A stretch of DNA of 64,000 nucleotides from Dysgonomonas sp. 216 (GTDB lineage Bacteria > Bacteroidota > Bacteroidia > Bacteroidales > Dysgonomonadaceae): contig NZ_QVMM01000004.1 in assembly GCF_010501065.1 (NCBI RefSeq), positions 62,001-126,000 on the forward strand. Reading direction: 5' to 3'. Both the position numbers and the translations under genes were made by a program. The stretch's first letter is position 1; each line of letters starts with the position of its first letter. Positions 18,631 to 27,421 of this stretch are shown piece after piece. A model generated the notes under the pieces. The model was not told the origin of the DNA and made no database searches. It worked only from the letters and a program-made list of their open reading frames with translations.

Positions 18631-18933
18631 TTACCGTTTCAGATATTCATCAAGCTCTGTTGTCAGAGCCTTTATTTTATTCTCAAACATTTTATTTCTT
18701 GAATCCAAATCAAAATGCTCAGACAAAGCTTGTATTGCAGTCATTACCACATAATCCAACTCTTCCAAATCTTTTTGATCAGGGCCTGAAAAATAATTTT
18801 TATATTGTCTTATTTTCCTTTCTATTTCTTTTGCAGCATCACGAAAAGCCTTTTCGTCCCTTCGCTTTATACGTAAACGATAGGTTTTACCTGCTATCTG
18901 CAAACTTATCACAAAGTGTTCGCTTATTGCCAT
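18631..18933 (-). CDS. zapA: Cell division protein ZapA
   Basis: 100 residues. N-terminal LQIAGKTYRLRI and the following helices (DAAKEIERKIRQYKN; VMTAIQALSEHFDLDS) match ZapA, which tetramerises and cross-links FtsZ filaments at the Z ring. The gene starts 16 bp after the coiled-coil gene; the two form an operon driven from the promoter near 19265-19295, perhaps extending to rny. Confidence 0.9.
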   Translation of the reverse strand: MAISEHFVISLQIAGKTYRLRIKRRDEKAFRDAAKEIERKIRQYKNYFSGPDQKDLEELDYVVMTAIQALSEHFDLDSRNKMFENKIKALTTELDEYLKR

Positions 18934-18949
18934 TGATATATTATAACAT

Positions 18950-19252
18950 TTAAACTTTCAATAAAGCAATACACTTATCTACATCCCGAACCAATCTTGA
19001 TAATTTCAACTTTGCATTCTGCAATTCATCACTTTCTCCTGTTTGAATAGCTTTTGCCAGTTTAAGATTATCATACTTCATTTTCATTTGAGCTAACTCT
19101 ATCTGAAGAGAATGAGCTATCTTATCTTTTTCTTGCAATTCTGCTTTCAGACTCACATTTTGTTCCTTAAGCGAATCACAAAGATACATTAATTGCCTCA
19201 TTCTAATTTCGAACTCAGCAAGCATTTTCTCTTGCTCGTCAGTCATACCCAA
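18950..19252 (-). CDS. Small coiled-coil protein upstream of zapA
   Basis: 100 residues, almost entirely helical with heptad character (LCDSLKEQNVSLKAELQEKDKI), rich in Lys, Glu and Leu, and without a signal or membrane span. Its size, coiled coil and place directly before zapA suggest a Z-ring partner analogous to ZapB; that is inference from context only. MGMTDEQEKM allows a start at either of two Met codons; the first is used. A strong promoter lies 12 bp upstream. Confidence 0.75.
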   Translation of the reverse strand: MGMTDEQEKMLAEFEIRMRQLMYLCDSLKEQNVSLKAELQEKDKIAHSLQIELAQMKMKYDNLKLAKAIQTGESDELQNAKLKLSRLVRDVDKCIALLKV

Positions 19253-19264
19253 TCAAAATACTCA

Positions 19265-19295
19265 CAAATATAACGATAGATTGCGAATATTCAAA
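19265..19295 (-). promoter_or_regulatory. Bacteroidetes sigma-ABfr promoter of the zapA operon
   Basis: On the minus strand TTTG (19295-19292), a 19-bp spacer and TATATTTG (19272-19265) fit the TTTG-N19-21-TAnnTTTG consensus exactly. The leader to the coiled-coil gene would be very short. Confidence 0.8.
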
Positions 19296-19321
19296 ATATT
19301 CAATTCACTATTTAACAAATA

Positions 19322-19377
19322 AGCCGGCCTCCTTGTTTTCACACACAAGTTCTTGTTTCCTGAAAAGCAGTCCGGCT
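19322..19377. other. Rod-like nested inverted repeat
   Basis: Three nested stems in 56 bp: AGCCGG/CCGGCT (19322-19327, 19372-19377), TTTTCA/TGAAAA (19336-19341, 19361-19366) and ACAAG/CTTGT (19345-19349, 19352-19356). It lies just upstream of the zapA promoter. Neither strand has a strong T tract after it, so it is not an ordinary terminator. It could be part of an uncharacterised RNA or a protein-binding site. Confidence 0.45.
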
Positions 19378-19512
19378 AAAAAACTAGAATACAATTTATT
19401 AACTTAAACAATAATCTACACAAAAGAATAGCCACACAATATACCTAAAGCAAAAACAATACATCTCTAATAAAAAAAACGTCTATGACACATGTATACA
19501 ACATTATTTTCC

Positions 19513-19648
19513 TATATTTGCAAAGTCGGCTTTACACAAAGATGGCAATTTGCCTCTTTTTGTGAGAGCAAGACCTTATAGTGATTTTGTTATATTTAGA
19601 GAGAGCAGACCGCTTCTTACTACCATTGTAAGAGGGGTCTTTTTTTCC
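19513..19648 (+). ncRNA. Candidate small RNA, plus strand, between zapA operon and gapA
   Basis: A -7 box TATATTTG (19513-19520) predicts a start near 19527. The segment then folds as CACAAA..TTTGTG enclosing GGCAA..TTGCC (about 19535-19563), and ends with a strong terminator: AGACC and CTTCTTAC pair with GTAAGA and GGTCT, followed by seven T (to about 19648). No credible ORF lies inside. A clear TTTG at -33 is lacking. The family is not recognised; 6S RNA was considered but cannot be assigned by eye. Confidence 0.55.
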
Positions 19649-19674
19649 TTCCTCAACAAAGCCCCCACAAACAA

Positions 19675-19704
19675 AAAAAGCATCCGTAATACGGATGCTT
19701 TTCA
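19675..19704. terminator. Bidirectional terminator of gapA
   Basis: AAAAGCATCCGT and ACGGATGCTTTT form a perfect stem around AAT, with an A tract on one side and T tract on the other. It lies about 25 bp after the gapA stop on the minus strand. Confidence 0.85.
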
Positions 19705-19726
19705 AATTATTGATTTTATATATCAA

Positions 19727-20743
<1,017 letters not shown>

Positions 20744-20870
20744 TTAATTGGTTAAAAAAATATTACTTTTCCTTTTCTCGAACTAAAACACTCCCTATCC
20801 GAAAATGTTTTATTCTTAAATATTTATTACTAAAACAAACCCTTAACACTTAACGTATGTTTTAGGCATG

Positions 20871-20902
20871 CAAAATTACTAAAAAGTTTTTCTTTACACC
20901 AA
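20871..20902 (-). promoter_or_regulatory. Promoter of gapA
   Basis: TAATTTTG at 20878-20871 on the minus strand fits TAnnTTTG. A partial -33 (TTGG) lies near 20898-20902. The leader to the gapA ATG is about 130 bases. Confidence 0.6.
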
Positions 20903-21046
20903 TTTTTAAACTCCATTTATTAACACCACAAAAACTCTTTTCTTTTTTTTATTTCTTTTTGCTTGGCAGAGATAGCAAAATATCGAAAATATAAAACGAA
21001 ACAACCAATCCGGCTATTTTTATTGTAGGAAGAAAATAGGAAGTTT

Positions 21047-21118
21047 TATAAAAAAGAAATGGTTGTCTCACGACAACCAATCTCCATTGTTAACCTTAAA
21101 TCTAATACTATGAAAAAC
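21047..21118 (-). ncRNA. Candidate small RNA, minus strand, with exact promoter and terminator
   Basis: On the minus strand TTTG (21156-21153), 20 bp and TATCTTTG (21132-21125) predict a start near 21118. The transcript runs about 55 bases, then reaches a perfect stem GGTTGTC-GTGA-GACAACC (21078-21061) followed by ATTTCTTTTTTA. Total about 70 nt with no ORF of any length. Both ends are strongly defined, so it is an independent gene rather than a leader of gapA, whose own promoter lies 170 bp further on. I recall similar sequence near this position in other Bacteroidales, but cannot verify it. Confidence 0.7.
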
Positions 21119-21124
21119 ACTTTA

Positions 21125-21156
21125 CAAAGATAAAAGACTTGATGATAACTTCCAAA
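21125..21156 (-). promoter_or_regulatory. Promoter of the minus-strand small RNA
   Basis: TTTG-N20-TATCTTTG, an exact match to the Bacteroidetes consensus, reading toward 21118. Confidence 0.8.
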
Positions 21157-21468
21157 TATCTACTTATTTTATTTTGCACTATTAAAATAGTTTAACCAAA
21201 TACGCTTTAAATACAAAAGAGACTTACATTAAAGTTACTTTTTGCTATTTGACGAAAAATAACGACACAAATCTTTTCTTTTTTGCAAAAAACGAAAACA
21301 TACATATCATTTGTCCAAAATTAGACTAATAAAACAACCATAAAAGACAAAAACAGAGGCTTACTACAAAAGACTAAAAGAAGAATAATTCTTTATTTTA
21401 CCACTTTAAAAAATATTCGAAAACCCTCACAATGGGGAAGACTCTTTAAAAAACTAAAGTACACCAAT
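21157..21468. other. AT-rich gap before the secreted protein genes
   Basis: Apart from the promoter ending at 21156, about 310 bp without gene, repeat or convincing promoter. The leader of the plus-strand gene at 21469 must start here, but I find no full TAnnTTTG box in the right place. Confidence 0.4.
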
Positions 21469-22122
21469 ATGAAAAAGTTTTTGTTATCTATTATCGTTAT
21501 TACATTATTTGCGTTCAACATGTCAGCTCAAGTTACAATAGGGTCAGAAACTGTCCCTGAAAAAGCAGCCTTATTAGACATTAAAACCCGTTCAGGAGGA
21601 GCAGGACTAACGTCTTCTGACGGAGGAGGATTATTGATGCCAAGGGTATCGATTTCTGATCTTTCTGTTTTAGGCATTTTTTCTGATATAACAGGTTTGG
21701 ATAACAACGACGAAAAACTAAAGCACAGAGGATTGACCGTATATAACATAGGAACCACTAATGTAGAAGCAGGTATTTATGTATGGGATGGGGCTAAATG
21801 GCAAAAAGCAGGACAAAAGAGAGAAATAAAATTCTTCTACATGCCCTCTATTCAAATAGATCTGAGCCAAAATCCGCAACCCATCGATTTACATGCAAGA
21901 TATGTAGATCAGTTTCAACACCCTAAAGCATCCAGCACAGGGTCTGTAATACCATATTATGTAAATGCCAGCGACTTAGATTATTATATTACCGATTACG
22001 ACGAGGACATATTTGCGTCTGTAACAGTTGATGCAACAGGAGAAATGGTATATACATTACAAAATCCTCTCCCGGCTGACGTATGTTGCTCTTTTATAAA
22101 TATTGTTTTCGTGGTAAAATAA
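21469..22122 (+). CDS. Secreted protein of unknown function
   Basis: 217 residues with a clear signal peptide (MKKFLLSIIVITLFAFNMSAQ, cleavage after SAQ). The segment GGGLLMPRVSISDL followed by LTVYNIGTTNVEAGIYVWDGAKWQKAG is a common pattern at the N-terminus of Bacteroidetes surface proteins. No enzyme motif, no lipobox and no sorting domain are seen. It ends 22 bp before the lectin-like gene on the same strand, so the two probably act together at the cell surface. I do not recognise the family. Confidence 0.7.
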   Translation: MKKFLLSIIVITLFAFNMSAQVTIGSETVPEKAALLDIKTRSGGAGLTSSDGGGLLMPRVSISDLSVLGIFSDITGLDNNDEKLKHRGLTVYNIGTTNVEAGIYVWDGAKWQKAGQKREIKFFYMPSIQIDLSQNPQPIDLHARYVDQFQHPKASSTGSVIPYYVNASDLDYYITDYDEDIFASVTVDATGEMVYTLQNPLPADVCCSFINIVFVVK

Positions 22123-22144
22123 TTTCGCCCAATAAATAAGTTGT

Positions 22145-23803
22145 ATGAAAAAAGACATGTTTATATTATTTAGATATATAGGAGCTTCAATCGTACTCGT
22201 TTTTGCATGTACATCTCCTATATTTGCTCAAATATCGGGCGATTATCCTTATTTTGAGTCATTCCTGAGTGGAAACCAACCCGATGGCATTATAACACCC
22301 ATGCCCGAAAAAAACAGCGTAACCTTCAAGAAAAAAGGAGCTGTTCTTACACCCGAGCCGGCTGATTTCGGAAAATTTGGTGCTATAATACTAAACAACC
22401 ACTCTTTTGATGCCAGTGCCGGTATATTTATTTCATTCGAATATATGATATATGGAGGTAACGGAGGCGATGGTATGTCGGTCTTTTTCTTCGATGCATC
22501 CGCAACCCCTCACATTGGTGCTGTTGGTGGTGGAATAGGTTATACCTATAACCGTAGCTACAATGGCTCGGCTGGAAGCGTTGATTTTACAAAATTTCGT
22601 GCTATAGGGCTAAACGGAGCTTATCTGGGAATTGCTTTAGATTCGTACGGTAATTTTAAAAACGCATTCTATCAAGGCGAATCACGTGTGAGCGGCTTGC
22701 CTTACATTGGGTATGGTATGACAGGTGGAATTGACCTTAATTCTAAAAACACAAAAGACGATGTAACTTTAAGGGGAGCAATGAGCCCAACATCGGCCGG
22801 CAGCTTTCCCGGAATGGGAATAGGTTATGCAGGCTATCCGGTATTAGTAACACAGAGCACTGTTGAAAATATTGGTCACAGATTAAAAAACGGAGGTAAT
22901 TATGCATGGGAACAATACCCTCAACTAAAACCTGAAACTGTTCCTTTCCCGATAAAAGGAGGATACCAATACGAAAGGCCGGGCGATGCCGGTTACCGCC
23001 GAGCATATATTGAACTATTCCCTAACACCGAAACCGGTGAGGGAGGATTCTATATTTCCGTAATGATTGAAAACGAAAACAGAAGGGATACTATTATAGA
23101 CAACTATCTCTATCGTCAAAGTTTTAGATATCTGGAAAACGCGATGAGTATAAATAACTCCGGCGACAACGACGGAGCTGACGGCATGCCTCGGGCAAGT
23201 TCTCTATCAAAAGTATTAGACGCAACTGTGCCAAGCGCTCTCAAAATAGGCTTTGCTGCTGCAACAGGCGACTCCAAACGCAGTGATGCAAAAAACGACA
23301 CACACGTTATAAAAAACGTAAAACTTATACTACCACGAGCTGCTGAAGCATACGACGATTTTTTACCCGATCATTTTCGAGGAGTAGATGCCGAATTTCA
23401 TCCTTTACTTAACGACATAGGATATACGGGAACCATCAGGAGAATTCAGGGTCCTTGCCCAGAATGTATAGATGAACAAACCTTCAGGTTTGTGTTAGAT
23501 GATGGTACCGAAATTTACGACGACGGATCAAACACCATAGTGTACGCCATGCAAGATACCGGAGTTTGGACATACAATAAACTTAACGGAAAAGTATTAT
23601 TCGATCCTAATAGTAACTTTTTAGGTGAAGCCAGAATTAGATACAACATAAAAGGCGGTAAAGGTGGTGAATATCCTTACAATCAAGAGTCATACCGATC
23701 GACCCCTGCAACGCTTGGAGTAAATTATATTATAGACCCCAATCCTCCGGGAAGTACGTTTATGATTTCGAACAAGATGGTAACCAGCAGAACAAAAAAA
23801 TAA
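22145..23803 (+). CDS. Secreted protein with L-type (legume-like) lectin domain
   Basis: 552 residues. An extended signal sequence ends near FAQ (residue 29). Residues about 35-390 have the jelly-roll features of bacterial L-type lectins: GGDGMSVFFFD (107-117), LGIALDSYGNF (161-171), GGFYISVMI and the closing LKIGFAAATGDS. These proteins bind carbohydrate, so the product may be an adhesin. The last ~150 residues carry a separate beta-rich region of unknown type, and no T9SS sorting motif is evident. A terminator follows 30 bp after the stop. Confidence 0.8.
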   Translation: MKKDMFILFRYIGASIVLVFACTSPIFAQISGDYPYFESFLSGNQPDGIITPMPEKNSVTFKKKGAVLTPEPADFGKFGAIILNNHSFDASAGIFISFEYMIYGGNGGDGMSVFFFDASATPHIGAVGGGIGYTYNRSYNGSAGSVDFTKFRAIGLNGAYLGIALDSYGNFKNAFYQGESRVSGLPYIGYGMTGGIDLNSKNTKDDVTLRGAMSPTSAGSFPGMGIGYAGYPVLVTQSTVENIGHRLKNGGNYAWEQYPQLKPETVPFPIKGGYQYERPGDAGYRRAYIELFPNTETGEGGFYISVMIENENRRDTIIDNYLYRQSFRYLENAMSINNSGDNDGADGMPRASSLSKVLDATVPSALKIGFAAATGDSKRSDAKNDTHVIKNVKLILPRAAEAYDDFLPDHFRGVDAEFHPLLNDIGYTGTIRRIQGPCPECIDEQTFRFVLDDGTEIYDDGSNTIVYAMQDTGVWTYNKLNGKVLFDPNSNFLGEARIRYNIKGGKGGEYPYNQESYRSTPATLGVNYIIDPNPPGSTFMISNKMVTSRTKK

Positions 23804-23832
23804 CATAGGTATTATAGTTTATATTCTATATA

Positions 23833-23874
23833 AATAGAGCCTGACAGAAATGTGAGGCTCTATTCTATTTATGC
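23833..23874 (+). terminator. Terminator after the lectin gene
   Basis: AATAGAGCCT (23833-23842) pairs perfectly with AGGCTCTATT (23865-23874), and ACA/TGT extends the stem inward. A short T-rich stretch follows. It separates the lectin transcript from the riboswitch operon. Confidence 0.75.
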
Positions 23875-23898
23875 CGAATAGCAAAATGTGCAAAGCTA

Positions 23899-23929
23899 TT
23901 GGTGTTATAAAAAAAAGTAACTATCTTTG
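23899..23929 (+). promoter_or_regulatory. Promoter of the B12 uptake operon
   Basis: TTGG (23899-23902, near-match to TTTG), 19 bp, and TATCTTTG (23922-23929). The predicted start near 23936 is exactly where the cobalamin aptamer begins. Confidence 0.7.
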
Positions 23930-23935
23930 CACAGC

Positions 23936-24125
23936 TTTGTTCCTGAAGATAGTTCATCGGAAGGATTAAAAGGGAATCAGGTGAAAATCCTGAACAGACC
24001 CGCTGCTGTAAGCTCCTTAAAAGTCTTTAAACAAAAACTCATACCACTGTTTTGTATTATCAAAATGGGAAGGTTGTTTAAAGATGGAGTAAGTCAGAAG
24101 ACCTGCAAAGTATAACTAGTATTCT
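23936..24125 (+). ncRNA. Cobalamin riboswitch
   Basis: The B12-box core is plain: GGGAATCAGGTGAAAATCC, then ACAGACCCGCTGCTGTAA (about 23970-24011), and the 3' segment AAGTCAGAAGACCTGC (about 24091-24107). The P13/P14-like arm between them is long. About 145 bases remain to the btuB ATG. In this family cobalamin binding to the leader shuts off expression of uptake genes, here the btu operon. Boundaries are approximate. Confidence 0.95.
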
Positions 24126-24268
24126 GAAAGCTTTCGAGGATAAAGGCTTAAGAGCAAAAATTTTCAGTCATTCTACTTTTTGTCACCCAAAAGGTTTATT
24201 TCTAAAAAGTTGCATTAATATTCTATCCCTAAAAAGCTAAGAATTTATTTCTGTTTAGTAAATTTAAG

Positions 24269-26254
24269 ATGGATAGGTCACTTTGCTTCTTTATTGTTAT
24301 TCTGTTTTTTGCCATTACGTCAACAGTTAAAGCCGATTCTATATCGACTAAATATATTGATGAAATAACTGTAACTTCGGCAATAAAACCCTCTGCTTCG
24401 TTATCCGGAGCTCCTTTGCAAGTTCTTACTTCTGACGATATTACAAATTCAGGGTTTCAATCGATGTCAGATGCAGTCCGGCGTTTTGCCGGAGTAGCAG
24501 TTAAGGATTATGGCGGAATTGGTGGACTCAAGACTGTATCGATAAGAGGTTTGGGCTCTCAGCATTCGGGTATTAGTTACGATGGAATTCCCATGGGAGA
24601 CTCCCAATCAGGTCAAATTGACATTGGTCGATTCTCTCTTGATAATGTAGCATTACTAAATTTTAATATCGGTTTATCAAACGATATTTTTCAATCAGCC
24701 AGACAACAATTATCTGCAGGTTCATTAAACATAACAACCTTACAGCCATCTTTTTCCGAGAAAAAGAACATCAAACAGGTACAAATAAAAACAGGTTCTT
24801 TCGGTTTTTTCGAACCTTCTTTATATTATGCACAACAGCTTAATTCCAATTGGGCTGCATCAGCAAACGGTGCTTGGCAACGAGCCGATGGTAAATATCC
24901 TCATAAATTTAACAACGGGTCTTATTATGAAGATCGTAAACGATCTAACTCCGATACTGATATTTGGAGGGGAGAATTTAATATTTATGGAAAAACTGGA
25001 AAAACAGGATCATTAAACTTTAAAGTTCATGCATTCGATTCGGAACGAGGCCTTCCTCAAAAGGCTATGAACGGAAGCCAATATTCGAATGAACGTTTGT
25101 GGAATACCGATTTTTTTACACAAGCATTATACGAAAACAAGCTTAATAAAAAAATCGACATCAAAGGCACTGCCAAATTCACACGCAATTATACACGCTA
25201 TACAAATAATAGTATAAAAGATACAACCCGAAACAACTTTACTCAATACGAATATTATATATCGGGGGTTGTTTCATATACACCTTTAAAACAACTATCG
25301 TTTTCTATAGCTCAAGACTATATAAGAAGCTATCTCGATATGGACTTCGGAAGGAAAGAGAAAGAAGGAGATGCATTCCCCTCAACAGACAAAGCCTACA
25401 GAAACAGCTATCTTACAGCCATTAATGCACAGTTTAACACAAAAAAACTTATACTTACAGCCAGTTTGCTCGGCGCCTATTACGACGAAGATGTAAAGAA
25501 AAAGGAAAGTCCTGAAAATAAAAAACGTTTATCTCCGGCTCTTAGCGTCTCTTATAAACCGTTCGATTATGGTTTAAGATTCAGAGCATCGTATAAAGAT
25601 GGTTATAGAATACCTACATTCAACGATATGTATTACACACACGTTGGAAACATTAATTTACGTCCGGAACTAGCAAAACAATATAATATTGGTATAACAT
25701 GGGTTACCTGTTTAAACAATACCTTCAACTTTTTAAACATCACCGCCGATGCTTATCAAAACAATATTAAAGATAAAATAGTTGCTCTTCCATCCATGTT
25801 CGTTTGGAAGATGATGAATGTTGATAATGTTACAATAAAGGGTTTAGACATTACAGCCTCATCCGACATTCTGTTATCTGAAAAATTAACTGTAAAAATA
25901 AACGGAAATTATAGTTTTCAACAAGCCGAAAATGACGACACCAACGATCAGTTGCCATATATTCCAAAACATTCGGGGGGGATGAGAGTTGGCATTGACA
26001 ATCCATGGATAAATCTCTCTTATAGTTTTATAGCTTGTTCGAGCCAATACTCGGAGCTGATGCATTCAAAACAAGTGTATATGAAAGCTTATGCCGATCA
26101 AACGATTTCGGCGAATAAAACATTCAAAATATCGGGATCAATAATCCGTTTGCAAGGAGATATTGTAAACCTGTCAGGTAAAAATTATGAAGTAATAAAA
26201 GGATATCCTATGCCCGGACGTTCCTTCAGAATATCAACATCGTGTAATTTTTAA
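24269..26254 (+). CDS. btuB: TonB-dependent outer-membrane cobalamin receptor BtuB
   Basis: 661 residues: signal peptide (about 1-22), a plug domain with TonB-box-like IDEITVTS near 30-37 and VSIRGLGSQHSGISYDGIPMGDSQSG, and a beta-barrel to the terminal aromatic residue (RISTSCNF). No N-terminal CarboxypepD-like domain as in SusC. It takes corrinoids across the outer membrane using TonB energy. The riboswitch in front and btuG and btuFCD behind make cobalamin the substrate. 26 bp separate it from btuG. Confidence 0.94.
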   Translation: MDRSLCFFIVILFFAITSTVKADSISTKYIDEITVTSAIKPSASLSGAPLQVLTSDDITNSGFQSMSDAVRRFAGVAVKDYGGIGGLKTVSIRGLGSQHSGISYDGIPMGDSQSGQIDIGRFSLDNVALLNFNIGLSNDIFQSARQQLSAGSLNITTLQPSFSEKKNIKQVQIKTGSFGFFEPSLYYAQQLNSNWAASANGAWQRADGKYPHKFNNGSYYEDRKRSNSDTDIWRGEFNIYGKTGKTGSLNFKVHAFDSERGLPQKAMNGSQYSNERLWNTDFFTQALYENKLNKKIDIKGTAKFTRNYTRYTNNSIKDTTRNNFTQYEYYISGVVSYTPLKQLSFSIAQDYIRSYLDMDFGRKEKEGDAFPSTDKAYRNSYLTAINAQFNTKKLILTASLLGAYYDEDVKKKESPENKKRLSPALSVSYKPFDYGLRFRASYKDGYRIPTFNDMYYTHVGNINLRPELAKQYNIGITWVTCLNNTFNFLNITADAYQNNIKDKIVALPSMFVWKMMNVDNVTIKGLDITASSDILLSEKLTVKINGNYSFQQAENDDTNDQLPYIPKHSGGMRVGIDNPWINLSYSFIACSSQYSELMHSKQVYMKAYADQTISANKTFKISGSIIRLQGDIVNLSGKNYEVIKGYPMPGRSFRISTSCNF

Positions 26255-26280
26255 TTGTCTAACTAATTTATAAAAGCATT

Positions 26281-27357
26281 ATGAACTTATTCAAAAACTT
26301 ATTATTCAAAAGCGCAATACTTTCATTATTGGCATTTACATTTGTATCATGTAGCGACGATAATGACAATGATGACAATGGTCCGTGGAAACCATCCGAA
26401 GGTCTCTATATCCTGAACGAAGGTTCTTATAATGGCAACAACGCAAACCTTGCATTCTACAATCTGACAACGCAAGAATTGAACAAAGAGCCTTTCGAAA
26501 CAATGAATGACGGACTTTTTCTTGGTTCTACAGCTCAACACTTGTTAGTGCAAAACGACACAATGTACATAGCTGTATACCAGTCGGCATATATTTTTGT
26601 TACCGATAAATACGGAAAAGTTATCAAAAAAATAGAGTCTACACGTGACGGACAACCTCAGCAGCCTCGTGAATTTGCAGCTCACGGCAAATATGTATAC
26701 GTAACCTATTACGATGGTTATCTGGCACGTATAAATAAAAAGACTCTGGAAATTGAAGATCAGGTTAAAGTTGGAAGCAACCCCGAATCGGTATGCGTTT
26801 CGAATGGCAAAATATATGTCGCTAATTCAGGCTATGGATACGGAACTACAGTTTCTAAAATAGATCTTAATACTTTTGAGTTTATAAAAGATATTGATGT
26901 TATACAAAACCCAACAGTACTAGAAAAAGATAAAGACGGAAACATATACGTAATATCAATGGGCAACTATGGCGATATTAAAAATACGCTTCAGAAGATA
27001 GATATTGCAACCGAAGAAGTTTCGGTATTAGGCAAAGGCTCCATAATCAGGATGAATACAAAACGTGATAAACTTTACTCGATATATTCGCAATGGGGAG
27101 CAACAGAAGTGACATACAAAGTTTACGACACGACTACCGGCGAAGTTGTCGATAATAAGTTTATTACCGATGATGTGGAATTCGTTAGCGATCCATATTC
27201 TCTAAGCATCGACCCTAAAAACGGAAACATATACATTGGAGTATCCAATTATAGTACCGAATCATCGATGTATATAATATCTCCTTCAACAGGCAAACTG
27301 CTTCACAGTTTCAAAACAGGAGGAATTAGTCCGCGTGGCGTATATTTCATTAAATAA
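26281..27357 (+). CDS. btuG: Surface cobalamin-binding lipoprotein BtuG (beta-propeller)
   Basis: 358 residues. Signal peptide with lipobox FVSC (Cys24), followed at once by SDDNDNDD, which matches the Bacteroidetes lipoprotein export signal for the cell surface. The rest is repeated YncE/NHL-like strands (YVTYYDGYLARINKKTL; IYVANSGYGYGTTVSKID; GNIYIGVSN) of a beta-propeller of the DUF5074 type. BtuG, described in Bacteroides, caps BtuB and captures B12 with very high affinity; gene order here is the same. Substrate specificity is inferred from the family and riboswitch. Confidence 0.88.
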   Translation: MNLFKNLLFKSAILSLLAFTFVSCSDDNDNDDNGPWKPSEGLYILNEGSYNGNNANLAFYNLTTQELNKEPFETMNDGLFLGSTAQHLLVQNDTMYIAVYQSAYIFVTDKYGKVIKKIESTRDGQPQQPREFAAHGKYVYVTYYDGYLARINKKTLEIEDQVKVGSNPESVCVSNGKIYVANSGYGYGTTVSKIDLNTFEFIKDIDVIQNPTVLEKDKDGNIYVISMGNYGDIKNTLQKIDIATEEVSVLGKGSIIRMNTKRDKLYSIYSQWGATEVTYKVYDTTTGEVVDNKFITDDVEFVSDPYSLSIDPKNGNIYIGVSNYSTESSMYIISPSTGKLLHSFKTGGISPRGVYFIK

Positions 27358-27377
27358 CCGGCATAATAAATAATAAA

Positions 27378-27413
27378 AAAAGGTCGCTGGGATAAATATT
27401 TTAGCGACCTTTG
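27378..27413 (+). other. Intercistronic stem-loop between btuG and btuF
   Basis: AAAGGTCGCT pairs with AGCGACCTTT around a 14-base loop. It ends about 10 bases before the btuF ATG with only three T. It may be a partial terminator or a processing/stability element that lowers expression of the inner-membrane genes relative to btuBG. Confidence 0.55.
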
Positions 27414-27421
27414 TATCGCTT

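Noticed and set aside
23833..23874. CCTGACAG in the lectin terminator as a third copy of the dispersed element
   Set aside because: It is only the loop side of a perfect terminator stem; no second CTGAC or spaced hairpin.
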